From Pontibacter arcticus (GTDB lineage: Bacteria; Bacteroidota; Bacteroidia; Cytophagales; Hymenobacteraceae), in assembly GCF_003284895.1 (NCBI RefSeq), contig NZ_QMDV01000001.1, positions 647,080-711,079 of the forward strand: a DNA stretch of 64,000 bases, read 5' to 3'. This document shows, in pieces, positions 18,201 through 26,255 of the stretch. Every line of letters starts with the position of its first letter. Position 1 is the first letter of the stretch. Position numbers and translations under genes: made by a program. The notes below the pieces were generated by a model. That model was given only the letters and a program-made list of their open reading frames with translations. It was not told where the DNA came from and searched no databases.

Positions 18201-18621
18201 GAAACTCAGAGAAGTTCATTTCCTGCACGTTCGGGTCCTGGTCCAGGTCGGTGGGCAGGTCGGTGCGGGCTTTATCGACGGCGTCTTTTACCAGTTGCTT
18301 GGCTTCCACTACATCCACATCAGTGTTAAATTCGACCGTGATCATCGAGAAATCCTGCATCGAATTGGAGGTGACATCCTTTACACCAGACAGCGCTTTC
18401 AACTGCTTTTCGATGGGGCGCGTGATCAGGTTCTCCATATCCGTAGGCGACGTGCCGGGGTGTATCGTACCCACAAAGATCATCGGCACCACAATATCCG
18501 GGAAGCTCTCTTTCTGTATCTTGATGTAAGAGAAAATGCCGGCTATGGCTACGATCAGCGTGATGATGTAGATACTGGTCTTGTTATCGATGGACCAGCT
18601 GGTCGGTTTAAATTCTTTCAT
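15208..18621 (-). CDS. RND efflux transporter permease (AcrB/HAE1-type)
   Basis: 1137-residue inner-membrane proton-driven pump. A first helix at about 15-34, large periplasmic domains, two blocks of helices (about 335-480 plus an extra hydrophobic pair at 510-550, and 880-1100). The proton-relay aspartate pair is in GIVVDDAIVVIEN at about 402-404. The repeated motif GIVVKNGILIVEF marks the second half. The extra helical stretch between the halves (about 505-555) makes it longer than AcrB (1049). Partner MFP and TolC genes are directly upstream. Confidence 0.93.
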   Translation of the reverse strand: MKEFKPTSWSIDNKTSIYIITLIVAIAGIFSYIKIQKESFPDIVVPMIFVGTIHPGTSPTDMENLITRPIEKQLKALSGVKDVTSNSMQDFSMITVEFNTDVDVVEAKQLVKDAVDKARTDLPTDLDQDPNVQEMNFSEFPIMSVNVSGKYSLDQLKKYAEDVQDRIESLPEITRVDLIGALNKEVQVNVDMYKMQAAQVTFNDIQTAIARENITISGGNVTVGEMKRSVRVAGQYADPNRIGDIVIQSAAGANIQLKEIAEVKEGFEEQESYARLDNAPVITLNVIKRSGENLIEASDKIDDLLAEMQASTLPRDLKITVTGEQATDTRHTLNDLINTIIIGFVLVTLILMFFMGTTNAIFVGLSVPISMFLAFIVLPVLGFSLNMIVLFSFLLALGIVVDDAIVVIENTHRIFHQSDLPVAKAAKVAAGEVFLPVLAGTLTTVAPFLPLAFWPGIVGEFMFYLPITLIITLFASLLVAFIMNPVFAVSFMEKDAENQQAPKASKRFLSIAGAATLIAIICYIAGWWGTANIIMLLVLLILLNKYVLTGLIRRFQHDLLPRFMNSYERLLRWALAGRKPVGIFIGIFMLLFVSVMLIGIRSPKVVFFPESDPNFVYTYIQLPVGTDQAVTDSVTKLIEKRIYKVIGTDNTDVESVISNVAIGAGDMNDRSTTAQSHKAKVTVAFVEFMDRTGEKSSAQVLTEIREAVKGIPGTEVTVDQEQSGPPVGKPISIEIAGEDFTELISLSKSVEQYIAQQGIPGIEGLKSDLEDSKPEILINIDRERANREGLSTGQIGMEIRTAIFGAEASKFKEAEDEYPIQVRYAEPYRENIDALLDMRITYRDMNTGLVRQIPLSSVASITYGNTYGGIKRKDLKRVVTLESNVLAGYNANEIVGQIEQSLQNFQTPEGYQVKMGGQQEEQQESFEFLTVAFLAAFLLIFLILVTQFNSVSKPFIILSEVLFSIIGVLIGFAIFGMDVSIVMTGVGIIALAGIVVKNGILIVEFTDVLLAEGKELKDAIVEAGKTRLNPVLLTATATILGLVPLALGINLNFYTLFTAFEPHFFMGGSSAAFWGPLAWTIIFGLSFATIVTLLIVPVMYLLNEKVKDSIIGKKKRAAQKLQVSEPHKNGKVREYTI

Positions 18622-18639
18622 GGCTTTGCGGCTTGGGGT

Positions 18640-19791
18640 TTACTTGCTCGCTGTACCTAACTGACTTACTACCAATGGCTGGCCTTCGTTCAGGTTCTGA
18701 TAACCGGCTGTTATCACCTGTTCGTTTACGGCAAGCCCTTTCAGTACTTCTACCTGACCTTTATAGGTCATACCGGTTTCGATCTCTTTCTTGCTGGCTA
18801 TATAACCGTTACCAGTTTTAGTAGCCACGTACACATACTCCGATTCTTCATCTTTCTGTACCAGGTTAACAGGAAGTATAAGTGTATTCTCCTTTTTGTA
18901 ATCCTGAATGCGCACCACTGCTACCAGGTTAGGCCGCAACTGAATATCCTTTTGGTTTTTTAAGCTAAGTTCTACCGTAAAGGTGCGGCTGCCGGGGTCT
19001 ATAAACTGGCTGACTTCCCGTACCGTCGTTTCAATTTCTTTATTCAGATCAGGAAAGAACACCATAGCCGGATCGCCTTTCTTAATTTTGGACAGATAAG
19101 CTTCCGATACCTCCGCCACAATTTTGCCACCCTGCGTATTCACCACCCGGATAATACCCACGCCCGGCGCTACGGCCTCTCCTGCATTCGGCATCACATC
19201 ATCTACCACCCCACTGATCGGGGATTTTACATTGTACTGGTCGCGTTGCTGCTGCAGCGTTGCCAGGCTGCGCTCGAGAGCTTCTTTGTTATTTTTGGCT
19301 GTGAGGTATTGCATTTCGGTGCCGATCTTCTGGTTCCAGAGGTTCTGCTGTTTTTCGAACGCGATGCGGGCCAGATCGAGGCGGGTTCTGAGTTCGGCTA
19401 AACTTTGCTCCAGCACCTGCGCATCTATAGTAGCCATGGTTTGTCCTTTGCTTACCTTATCGCCACGCGTTACTTTTATACTGGTGAGCACGCCCGGCAC
19501 TTTAGAACTCACGAGCACGTTCTGGTCAAAATCTGCTCGCCCCTGCATTTCGAGGTAATGCCGGAACGTGTCTGTCTCCATTGTTTCCACCGATACCGGA
19601 ACCGTTTTCCTTTCTGCTACGGTAGCATTGCCGTCTGCTTTCAGTTCTTTTTCGAGCGCCGCAATCTGGCTTTCAATTTCAGCCTGCTGTTTTTTCAGGG
19701 ATGTGAGTTGTGTCGCTTTATCGTTACTTTCGCCGCAGGAAGCCACCCCAAAAACCAGGGCAGCTGCTACCATCAGAATTATATTTTTCAT
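18640..19791 (-). CDS. RND efflux membrane-fusion (periplasmic adaptor) lipoprotein
   Basis: 383 residues; lipoprotein signal with lipobox GVASC (Cys about 19), a short coiled coil (LTSLKKQQAEIESQIAALE), then the biotinyl-lipoyl half (SSKVPGVLTSIKVTRGDKV and SPISGVVDDVMPNAGEAV), a helical hairpin between them, and the beta-barrel/membrane-proximal domains. It links the RND pump (18 bp downstream) with the TolC-like channel encoded just upstream. Family HlyD/AcrA. Confidence 0.92.
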   Translation of the reverse strand: MKNIILMVAAALVFGVASCGESNDKATQLTSLKKQQAEIESQIAALEKELKADGNATVAERKTVPVSVETMETDTFRHYLEMQGRADFDQNVLVSSKVPGVLTSIKVTRGDKVSKGQTMATIDAQVLEQSLAELRTRLDLARIAFEKQQNLWNQKIGTEMQYLTAKNNKEALERSLATLQQQRDQYNVKSPISGVVDDVMPNAGEAVAPGVGIIRVVNTQGGKIVAEVSEAYLSKIKKGDPAMVFFPDLNKEIETTVREVSQFIDPGSRTFTVELSLKNQKDIQLRPNLVAVVRIQDYKKENTLILPVNLVQKDEESEYVYVATKTGNGYIASKKEIETGMTYKGQVEVLKGLAVNEQVITAGYQNLNEGQPLVVSQLGTASK

Positions 19792-19812
19792 GTGTTGCTG
19801 CTTTTCTTCGTT

Positions 19813-21282
19813 TTATTTTGTGAGGAGTTTGCCGGTAGCTTTGTCGAGGTTTACCTTCGCAATTAAGGCATCATACATGGCGGCGTAATAGTTGGTCTGG
19901 GCCTGGCGGAGTTCTGTTTCGGCGGTTACTACTTCCAGGTTAGCGCCTACGCCTTCCTGAAACTTGATTTTGGTCACGCGCGCAATTTCCTGGGCAAGGG
20001 CGAGGTTTTCCTGCTGCGAATCGAGCACATCCAGGGCGTTGGTGAGTTCGGTGGTTGCTTGCACCAGTTCGAGGTCTATACTTTGCCGGATGGTTTCGAA
20101 GCCATACTTTGCATTTTCTACGGCCAGCCTGGCTTGCTGTATCTGGTAATGCTTGCGTAAGCCATCAAAAACAGGCACTTGCAACTGCACGCCCACAAAC
20201 CCGAAATCGAACCAGTTGCGGTCTATGTTATTATTGGCCCCGGCGCGCACATTCAGCACATCCGACAACGAACTACCCACACCGTTATAGCCATAGCGGG
20301 CTGTTAAGTATAATTTGGGCAGGTAACCGGATCGTTTGTTGCGCATATCCAGGTCTGCCAGGTCGCGCTGCGTTTCCAGAATAGAATACTCGATGCGGCT
20401 GTTGTAATTAAAATCGTTTGTATTGATTGTGGCAATATCTACCTGTACTTCTGCCAGCTTATCGGTTAGCAAAATGGGCTGGCGTTGCGGCAAGCCCATC
20501 TGGAATTTAAGCAGGCTTTCGCTTAAGGCTGCCAGTCGTTCTGCTTTCTGCTTTTCAACTTTCAGGTTATTTAACGATACCTGCAGGCGGTCTACATCCA
20601 GTTTTTCGGCTACACCATTCTCAAACATCACTTTTGTCTGGTACAGCAAAGTATCCAGCCGCACCAGGTTTTGGTCGAGCAGCGCCATACGCGCTCCGCT
20701 TACCAGCACGCTGTAATAAGCTTTACTTACCTGCTCTGCAATGTCTATTTCGGTTTGGGCGGTTGTTTTGCGGGATAACTCGGTATAGGTTTTGGCGGCT
20801 TTCAACCCGATCAGGTACGAGCCATCGAACAACAACTGGCTCCCGTTGATGCCTATACTTCCGGTATAAGGCTGCGTGAAGGTGATAACCTGGAGCGGCG
20901 TATTTTCCGGGAGTTCGCGGTCTGAGTAAGCAGGCGTTAAAACGATGGGCTGCTGCCCGTTCAGTTGCTCCGGTGTAATCACAAACGGATCGAGCTCCGG
21001 GCCGGCAAAACCGCTGGGGTCGAGCAGGGTTTTCTGTTGTATAAAGTTGTTGCTTACATCGGCTGCAATATCGATCTGCGGCAAGCCCATCGCCCGGATC
21101 TCGCCCACACGGGCTTTGGCAATTTTTTCCTCGTTCTGGTTGGCTTTCAGATTTGGCCGGTTTTGGAGGGCGTAGCTTATACTTTGCTGCAGGCTAAACG
21201 CTTGCGGTGCCTGCTGCCCGCTTGCCCGGAAGGCTCCTGACAAAGCAAAGCATATGGCCAGCAGGTTTATACTTTTTTTCAT
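19813..21282 (-). CDS. TolC-family outer-membrane efflux channel
   Basis: 489 residues with signal peptide (to about FRASGQ) and the two repeated OEP halves: SISYALQNRPNLKANQNE at the first, and LEVVTAETELRQAQTNYY near the end, typical of the coiled alpha-barrel. Completes a tripartite pump with the two downstream genes; 21 bp separates its stop from the adaptor start. Confidence 0.92.
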   Translation of the reverse strand: MKKSINLLAICFALSGAFRASGQQAPQAFSLQQSISYALQNRPNLKANQNEEKIAKARVGEIRAMGLPQIDIAADVSNNFIQQKTLLDPSGFAGPELDPFVITPEQLNGQQPIVLTPAYSDRELPENTPLQVITFTQPYTGSIGINGSQLLFDGSYLIGLKAAKTYTELSRKTTAQTEIDIAEQVSKAYYSVLVSGARMALLDQNLVRLDTLLYQTKVMFENGVAEKLDVDRLQVSLNNLKVEKQKAERLAALSESLLKFQMGLPQRQPILLTDKLAEVQVDIATINTNDFNYNSRIEYSILETQRDLADLDMRNKRSGYLPKLYLTARYGYNGVGSSLSDVLNVRAGANNNIDRNWFDFGFVGVQLQVPVFDGLRKHYQIQQARLAVENAKYGFETIRQSIDLELVQATTELTNALDVLDSQQENLALAQEIARVTKIKFQEGVGANLEVVTAETELRQAQTNYYAAMYDALIAKVNLDKATGKLLTK

Positions 21283-21311
21283 GGTTTTATTTTGTGTAGG
21301 TAGTGGTCGGG

Positions 21312-21944
21312 TTATTCGTCTTCGGTGATGTGCTTGTAGTCGTTTATCAGCTTATGGCCTTTTAGCGTGGCCATTCCCATCATGTAGAGTTCTAAAATAG
21401 ATAGCTGCACCTGGGTTACTTCAAAATCCTGGGGCGGAAAAAGCAGCGGGTTAAAGGGCAGTTCGATCATGATCAGGCGCATACGGGCCAGTACTTCCAC
21501 GTCCAGGTCTTTTCTGTAAAGCCCTTCGTTTATGCCTCTCTGTATGTTCTGCCGTATCTTTTCGAGTATAAACTGCTCTTTGTGCTGCACCCAAAGCTCC
21601 CAACTGGTGCGATGGTACTTCTGCAGATCAAAAAAAATGGACGCGTGCAGGGTAGAAAAAACACGCTTCGTCATGCCGATAACTTGAAGTAGTTCTTCTA
21701 TGGCGTTGGCTGAGTTCGTGATAAAATCCTCGCATTCCTGCTCTGCTGCCTGCAGGTAGCTGCTGGTGGAGGCGTAAACGATCTGGTCTTTATTGGTGAA
21801 CCATTTGTAAATCGTTTTTTTGGACATGCCCAGATGCTGCGCAATATCGTCCATGGTTATACTTTTGATGCCTTTCTGGCAAAAGAGGCCAAAAGCCGCA
21901 GTTGCTATTTTGTGTTGATGAGTGGTTGGTTCGGTTGTTAGCAT
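21312..21944 (-). CDS. TetR/AcrR family regulator of the efflux operon
   Basis: 210 residues; N-terminal HTH with GIKSITMDDIAQHLGMSKK and TIYKWFTNKD (about 24-53), then an all-helical ligand domain. It is the first gene of the efflux operon (29-bp gap to the tolC-like gene), so it most likely represses its own operon and responds to a pump substrate. An inverted repeat in its upstream region is a candidate operator. Confidence 0.9.
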   Translation of the reverse strand: MLTTEPTTHQHKIATAAFGLFCQKGIKSITMDDIAQHLGMSKKTIYKWFTNKDQIVYASTSSYLQAAEQECEDFITNSANAIEELLQVIGMTKRVFSTLHASIFFDLQKYHRTSWELWVQHKEQFILEKIRQNIQRGINEGLYRKDLDVEVLARMRLIMIELPFNPLLFPPQDFEVTQVQLSILELYMMGMATLKGHKLINDYKHITEDE

Positions 21945-21969
21945 GGCTGTAAATTCGCCATAAAACTAT

Positions 21970-21997
21970 GGAAACATTTTTCATACCCAAAGTTTCC
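21970..21997. promoter_or_regulatory. Candidate TetR operator
   Basis: GGAAAC (21970-21975) and GTTTCC (21992-21997) form an inverted repeat 26 bp upstream of the regulator start, in the right place for autorepression. Only sequence symmetry supports this. Confidence 0.3.
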
Positions 21998-22181
21998 TGC
22001 GTCATTATTTTGTAAAATCCTTTGAAATTGAATTCTTAAATATTATTGATTTACAGGACCTTACAAAGTACAAAAACGCAGATGGCACAGATTATTTAGT
22101 AGATCAACCTAAACATAAGGCAGAGCAGAAGCGCGTTAGAGGCTACCCTCACCATCTGAAAGTATAAACTTTTGCGCCGAC

Positions 22182-22925
22182 TTATAACCCTAACACGGCA
22201 CGTAGTTTTGTGTAGCCGGCTTTGCTGAGCGGTACACGAACGCCATTTTTAAGCAAAGCGACATGGCTGTCTTTCTCGAAGGGTTCGATGCGGGTAAGTT
22301 GCGCCACCGGCATCATAAAAGAACGATGCACCCGAACAAACTGTGCCGGATCCAGGGTTTGCTCGTAATAGCCCATTGTTTTCTTTTTCAGGAACAGGCC
22401 GTCTTTGGTATGAATCTTTACATAATCATCGTAGGCTTCAAAGTATAAAACATCCTGCACCGCGATAATACGGATATCGTTTCCGGCTTTCACCACGATG
22501 CGGGCACGTTCTTCAGGCTGTTTAGCGGGCGCCTCGTTTAAGGCTGCGGCCTGCTTTTCTATACTTTCCATACTTCGTTTTTCCTGCCACTTTTTAAGTG
22601 CGGCATCAAAACGCTCCTGGCTGAAAGGCTTCAGCAGGTAATCGATTGCATTGGTTTCGAACGCTTTCAGGGCATAATTATCGAATGCAGTTGTAAAGAT
22701 AACGCCCGGCTTCTGGTCCAGCAGTTCCAGCATCTCAAACCCGTTTATTTTCGGCATCTGTATATCCAGGAAAATGAGGTCGGGCTCGTGCTGCTTTATC
22801 GCTTTTATACCTTCAAATCCATCGCCGCATTCCTGCAGAATTGTCAGGCTGGGGTGTTGCATCAGATACTCGGCTACGATGCTGCGGGCAAGCGGCTCAT
22901 CATCTATTATCAGGCATTTTATCAT
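22182..22925 (-). CDS. LytTR-family response regulator
   Basis: 247 residues. Receiver domain with acidic pair (CLIIDDEPLAR), phospho-acceptor Asp in LIFLDIQMPKING and the Lys in YLLKPFSQERF; C-terminal LytTR DNA-binding domain with VLYFEAYDDYVKIHT and FVRVHRSFMMP. ATG at 22925 is chosen because translation then begins at the receiver; it overlaps the kinase gene by 26 bp, indicating coupling. Acts with the adjacent LytS-type kinase. Confidence 0.92.
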   Translation of the reverse strand: MIKCLIIDDEPLARSIVAEYLMQHPSLTILQECGDGFEGIKAIKQHEPDLIFLDIQMPKINGFEMLELLDQKPGVIFTTAFDNYALKAFETNAIDYLLKPFSQERFDAALKKWQEKRSMESIEKQAAALNEAPAKQPEERARIVVKAGNDIRIIAVQDVLYFEAYDDYVKIHTKDGLFLKKKTMGYYEQTLDPAQFVRVHRSFMMPVAQLTRIEPFEKDSHVALLKNGVRVPLSKAGYTKLRAVLGL

Positions 22926-23949
22926 AGTTCTGCGGGATTTTGATTGTGGTTGTAAACTGATTTTCCACTTGCTGGGTGTGTAGCAGATCGTGGCGCGCAA
23001 ACAGCAAGTATAACCTGCGTTTTACCGAGCTCAGGCCAAAGCCCGTGCCTTCGTTGGTGCGCACCGAATCCGCATCGAACGGGTTCCGGATAAGTATGAC
23101 CAGGTAATTTTCTTCGGCCTGCGCCTGCACCGTAATGGTGGTATCGCCGGTAGTGCCGTACAAACCGAATTTAATGGCATTCTCAACGAGCGGTTGCAGC
23201 AATAAAGCAGGCAGCTGCATGTTTTCAGTGCCCTCACCTACTTCTACAGCTGTTTGCAGCCGATGCCCGAAACGCACTTTTTCTATCTCGAGGTAGAGTT
23301 GCAGTTGTACCAATTCATCGGCTAGTGGTACCTGTTGCTGGTTTTCTTTGTGGAGCGTCCCTCTTAAAAAATCTGACAGCTGCTGCACCATCAGGCGGGC
23401 TTGTTTGGGCTGCGTCACTACCAGAGCACTGATCGAGTTCAGGCTGTTGAACAGAAAGTGCGGCTGCAATTGCTGCCGTAAGGTATAAAGTTCTGCTTCG
23501 CGGGCCAGTTTTTCGGTTGCCGTTTTGCGTTCTTCCAACAGGCGCTGCTCTTTAATGTAGTACCAGAACCAGTTTATCAAAAGCAACACCAGCAGTAGCA
23601 GCCAGCCAAAAACCACCCGCATCGGCAACGTATTATCTATAAATGCCAGGTACGCCTGTTCTTTGATGAATTTGCCTACCAGGTAACTGTACACCAGCGT
23701 ACAAAGACCGGACAACCCCATGCTCCAGCCCAGCAGAAAAGCGCCCTGCCGCAAGTTAGGTTGGTAATAACGCAGACCTGAACCTGCCGCATAACCCGCT
23801 ATGGTAAGCAATGTATTGTAAAGCAACGCATCTTTTATGGTAAGGTGCAGGTTGTAATGCGCCGGCAAAAGTACCAGCACCAACACCCCCGACCAGAAAG
23901 CCGCCCATGCCAGGTATAGCCAGATTACACGCTGTGGAGCCATCAGCAA
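22900..23949 (-). CDS. LytS-type sensor histidine kinase (His_kinase family)
   Basis: 349 residues, four hydrophobic helices (about 8-28, 42-60, 70-92, 112-132), then the His_kinase motif with phospho-acceptor in LQPHFLFNSLNSISALV (about 160-176), and an ATPase domain with PLVENAIKFG and GTGFGLSSVKRR. Signals to the LytTR regulator with which it overlaps. Preceded 9 bp upstream by the LiaF-like gene, so the trio is one operon resembling envelope-stress loci. Confidence 0.92.
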   Translation of the reverse strand: MLMAPQRVIWLYLAWAAFWSGVLVLVLLPAHYNLHLTIKDALLYNTLLTIAGYAAGSGLRYYQPNLRQGAFLLGWSMGLSGLCTLVYSYLVGKFIKEQAYLAFIDNTLPMRVVFGWLLLLVLLLINWFWYYIKEQRLLEERKTATEKLAREAELYTLRQQLQPHFLFNSLNSISALVVTQPKQARLMVQQLSDFLRGTLHKENQQQVPLADELVQLQLYLEIEKVRFGHRLQTAVEVGEGTENMQLPALLLQPLVENAIKFGLYGTTGDTTITVQAQAEENYLVILIRNPFDADSVRTNEGTGFGLSSVKRRLYLLFARHDLLHTQQVENQFTTTIKIPQNYDKMPDNR

Positions 23950-23957
23950 AGTATAAA

Positions 23958-24767
23958 TTAGTAGCTTTTGATATCGAGGCCGCCAAACAGTGCGGTGCCT
24001 TTAATGATAAGCACTTTGCTTGGGTCGTAGCCGCCGGGTAGCATCGTTCGCTTATCTGATACACCACCCATGATAGCCACCACTTCCGATCTTACTTCCC
24101 AGTGCGGGGGTACAACCAGCGTGGTGCCGCCAAAAACCTGTGTCGTTTCCAGCACAACCGGGTGCTGCATATCAGCCTGCGATAAATTAAGGTCGTTGCC
24201 CCCAAATACACTCACCACTTCGCCACCCTTAAAATTCTTGGAAAATACAGTTCGTTTTACACCACTGAAAATGGCAGTACAGATTAAATAATCGTCGCCT
24301 GAGGCAACATTATCACCATAATAGGCACTTTCGGTATAGTCATCGTTTGGGTAGGCGCCTGCGGGCGGCATGGTTGGGGAGCCTTTATAGCTTGGGCTGT
24401 GGCTGTGCTTCGGTTTTAGTATCACCCAAAGCCCGATCGCGATAATGACAATCGGCCAGATGTAGTTGCGCAACGAAATGCCCGGCACGAAATCATCAAT
24501 CAGGAAAATCACACCCAACATCACCGGTAAGATCCAGGCCGGATTCCGGAACGAATGCTTGAAGCCAATATACAGACCAGCCAGTATCGGGATCATCTGC
24601 CACGAGAAAACCCAGCGCGGTAAAAAGAAAACATCCATTTTGTGGGCTAGCAGCGCTACACCTATCAGCACGAGCATCATCCCGCCCATAACTCTTCCGT
24701 TTCGGTTGTCAGCAGGTCTTTTCCATTTTGCCTGATCTTCGCGGGTACTTAATTCCTGATTTTTCAT
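23958..24767 (-). CDS. LiaF-like membrane protein (DUF5668 + C-terminal LiaF domain)
   Basis: 269 residues. Four hydrophobic stretches in the first half (about 25-45, 52-70, 76-92, 98-115), then a soluble beta-rich LiaF/cell-wall-active antibiotic response domain with CTAIFSGVKRTVFSKNFKGG and VSVFGGNDLNLSQAD, GGTTLVVPPHWEVRSEVV. ATG at 24767 avoids a 15-residue extension. Operon with LytS/LytTR genes suggests it modulates that kinase in response to envelope damage. Confidence 0.82.
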   Translation of the reverse strand: MKNQELSTREDQAKWKRPADNRNGRVMGGMMLVLIGVALLAHKMDVFFLPRWVFSWQMIPILAGLYIGFKHSFRNPAWILPVMLGVIFLIDDFVPGISLRNYIWPIVIIAIGLWVILKPKHSHSPSYKGSPTMPPAGAYPNDDYTESAYYGDNVASGDDYLICTAIFSGVKRTVFSKNFKGGEVVSVFGGNDLNLSQADMQHPVVLETTQVFGGTTLVVPPHWEVRSEVVAIMGGVSDKRTMLPGGYDPSKVLIIKGTALFGGLDIKSY

Positions 24768-25118
24768 GGTAGTTACGTTTAAGTTTCTGATCAAATGTAC
24801 TTCAATCAGCAAGCGGCAGCCATAGCAAATAGGCTGCCCGGGGCAAAAAGTCGGTGAGCCGGGGTATTGTGTCGGTAAACAAAAACAGGTTTATACTTAC
24901 CGCTGCATCGCAACATAGTAAAGGTGATATATTATAACTAATTCTGAAAATTATACTTTACAATTTTTATTGTGATCAGAATGAGGTTGACAAAAAGTAT
25001 AAATACCCGGCAGGTTGGTGCTATACTTCTTCTATAACTGGAACTACAACTATGGCTTAGGCCCTTCCCCTGTTTTTAGGGGAAGGTTGGGGTGGGGTAA
25101 TCCCTCAAATTATTATCT
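24768..25118. other. Intergenic region rich in AAGTATAAA words, with a GC-rich hairpin
   Basis: Divergent gap between the LiaF-like gene and pheS. It has several TTTATACTT/AAGTATAAA-type words and a hairpin CCTTCCCCT/AGGGGAAGG (25063-25086) followed by GGTTGGGGTGGGG, a form often repeated in Bacteroidota intergenic DNA. A promoter element for pheS closes it. Confidence 0.5.
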
Positions 25119-25121
25119 TTG
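25114..25121 (+). promoter_or_regulatory. -7 promoter element (TATCTTTG) for pheS
   Basis: Exact TAnnTTTG match ending four to seven bases before two ATG codons (25125 and 25128). The start site would fall at or beside the ATG, so the mRNA may be leaderless. A TTG at 25087-25089 is the nearest -33 candidate but is 24 bp away, slightly too far. Confidence 0.45.
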
Positions 25122-25127
25122 CATATG

Positions 25128-26156
25128 ATGGTTGAGAAGATACAAACTGTAGCACAAGAGATAGAAGCGGCATCGCTGACGAATGCTGCCGAATTGGAGC
25201 AATTCCGGATAGCGTACATGGGCCGCAAAGGCCGCATCGCCGATTTGTTTGATAATCTGAAAGAGGTGGCACCGGAGCAGCGCCGCGAGGTGGGCCAGCA
25301 ACTGAACCAGCTTAAAAACAAAGCACAGGAGCGGTTCGACCAGGCGCAGGAGCAACTTACCCAAAACGCCGGCGCTTCTGCTTCCGAAAATACATTTGAT
25401 TTCAGTTTGCCGCCGGTGCCTAACACGCTGGGTACGCGCCATCCGCTTTCGTTGGTGCGCAGCGAGATCGTGCGTATTTTTGAGCGTATCGGTTTTAACG
25501 TATCCGAAGGCCCGGAAATGGAAGACGACTGGCACAACTTCTCTGCCCTGAACTTCCCTGAAAACCACCCGGCCCGCGAAATGCAGGACACGTTCTTCCT
25601 GAGCGAAGACCGCGATAAACTGCTGCGCACTCATACTTCTACAGTGCAGGTGCGCCTCATGGAGAACCAGAAACCACCGCTGCGCAGTATTATGCCCGGC
25701 CGTGTGTACCGCAACGAAGCTATTTCGGCACGTGCGCACATGGTATTTCATCAGGTTGAAGGCTTGTACATCGACAAAAACGTAAGCTTCGCGGACCTGA
25801 AACAAACCATTTATTACTTTGCCAAAGAGATGTTCGGGCAGGATACTAAAATTCGTTTCCGTCCGTCGTTTTTCCCGTTTACTGAGCCCAGCGCTGAGAT
25901 TGATATTTCGTGCCTGATCTGTAAAGGAAGTGGCTGTAACATCTGTAAGCAAAGCGGTTGGGTAGAGATTGGCGGTTCCGGTATGGTAGACCCTGCCGTT
26001 CTGGAAAGCAGCGGCATCGACCCGGAAGAATACACTGGCTTTGCCTTCGGGATGGGCATTGAGCGTATCACCATGCTCCGTTACCAGATAAAGGATCTGC
26101 GCCTGTTTACGGAGAATGATGTGCGCTTTTTAAGACAGTTTGAAGGGGTTTTATAA
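25128..26156 (+). CDS. pheS: Phenylalanine-tRNA ligase alpha subunit
   Basis: 342 residues, charges tRNA-Phe with PheT (not in the window). N-terminal tRNA-binding coiled coil (about 1-85), then the class II catalytic core: DTFFLSEDRDKLLRTHTS (motif 1/2 region), GRVYRNEAISARAHM, FRPSFFPFTEPSAEI and motif 3 FAFGMGIERITMLRY. A Cys-rich loop CLICKGSGCNICK near 265 is common in this phylum. Two adjacent ATGs (25125, 25128); the second is used because of the promoter position. pheT is not adjacent, which is usual in Bacteroidota. Confidence 0.95.
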   Translation: MVEKIQTVAQEIEAASLTNAAELEQFRIAYMGRKGRIADLFDNLKEVAPEQRREVGQQLNQLKNKAQERFDQAQEQLTQNAGASASENTFDFSLPPVPNTLGTRHPLSLVRSEIVRIFERIGFNVSEGPEMEDDWHNFSALNFPENHPAREMQDTFFLSEDRDKLLRTHTSTVQVRLMENQKPPLRSIMPGRVYRNEAISARAHMVFHQVEGLYIDKNVSFADLKQTIYYFAKEMFGQDTKIRFRPSFFPFTEPSAEIDISCLICKGSGCNICKQSGWVEIGGSGMVDPAVLESSGIDPEEYTGFAFGMGIERITMLRYQIKDLRLFTENDVRFLRQFEGVL

Positions 26157-26179
26157 TCACCAGATCAAGTATAAACAAG

Positions 26180-26230
26180 AGAATGCTTTCCGTGTTTTAA
26201 GTAATTAAAGTATGGTAAAGCATTCTTTTT
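26180..26230 (+). terminator. Rho-independent terminator after pheS
   Basis: AGAATGCTTT (26180-26189) and AAAGCATTCT (26217-26226) flank a 27-base loop and are followed by TTTTT. Confidence 0.65.
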
Positions 26231-26255
26231 TCGTTTCAGAACAAATACAGAAACA

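Noticed and set aside
17858..18660. Long plus-strand open frames opposite the RND pump gene
   Set aside because: Composition and motifs are those of antisense shadows; the minus-strand frame carries complete RND motifs.
25063..25086. Terminator or riboswitch before pheS
   Set aside because: The hairpin is followed by G-rich sequence, not a T-run, and lies upstream of the promoter element.
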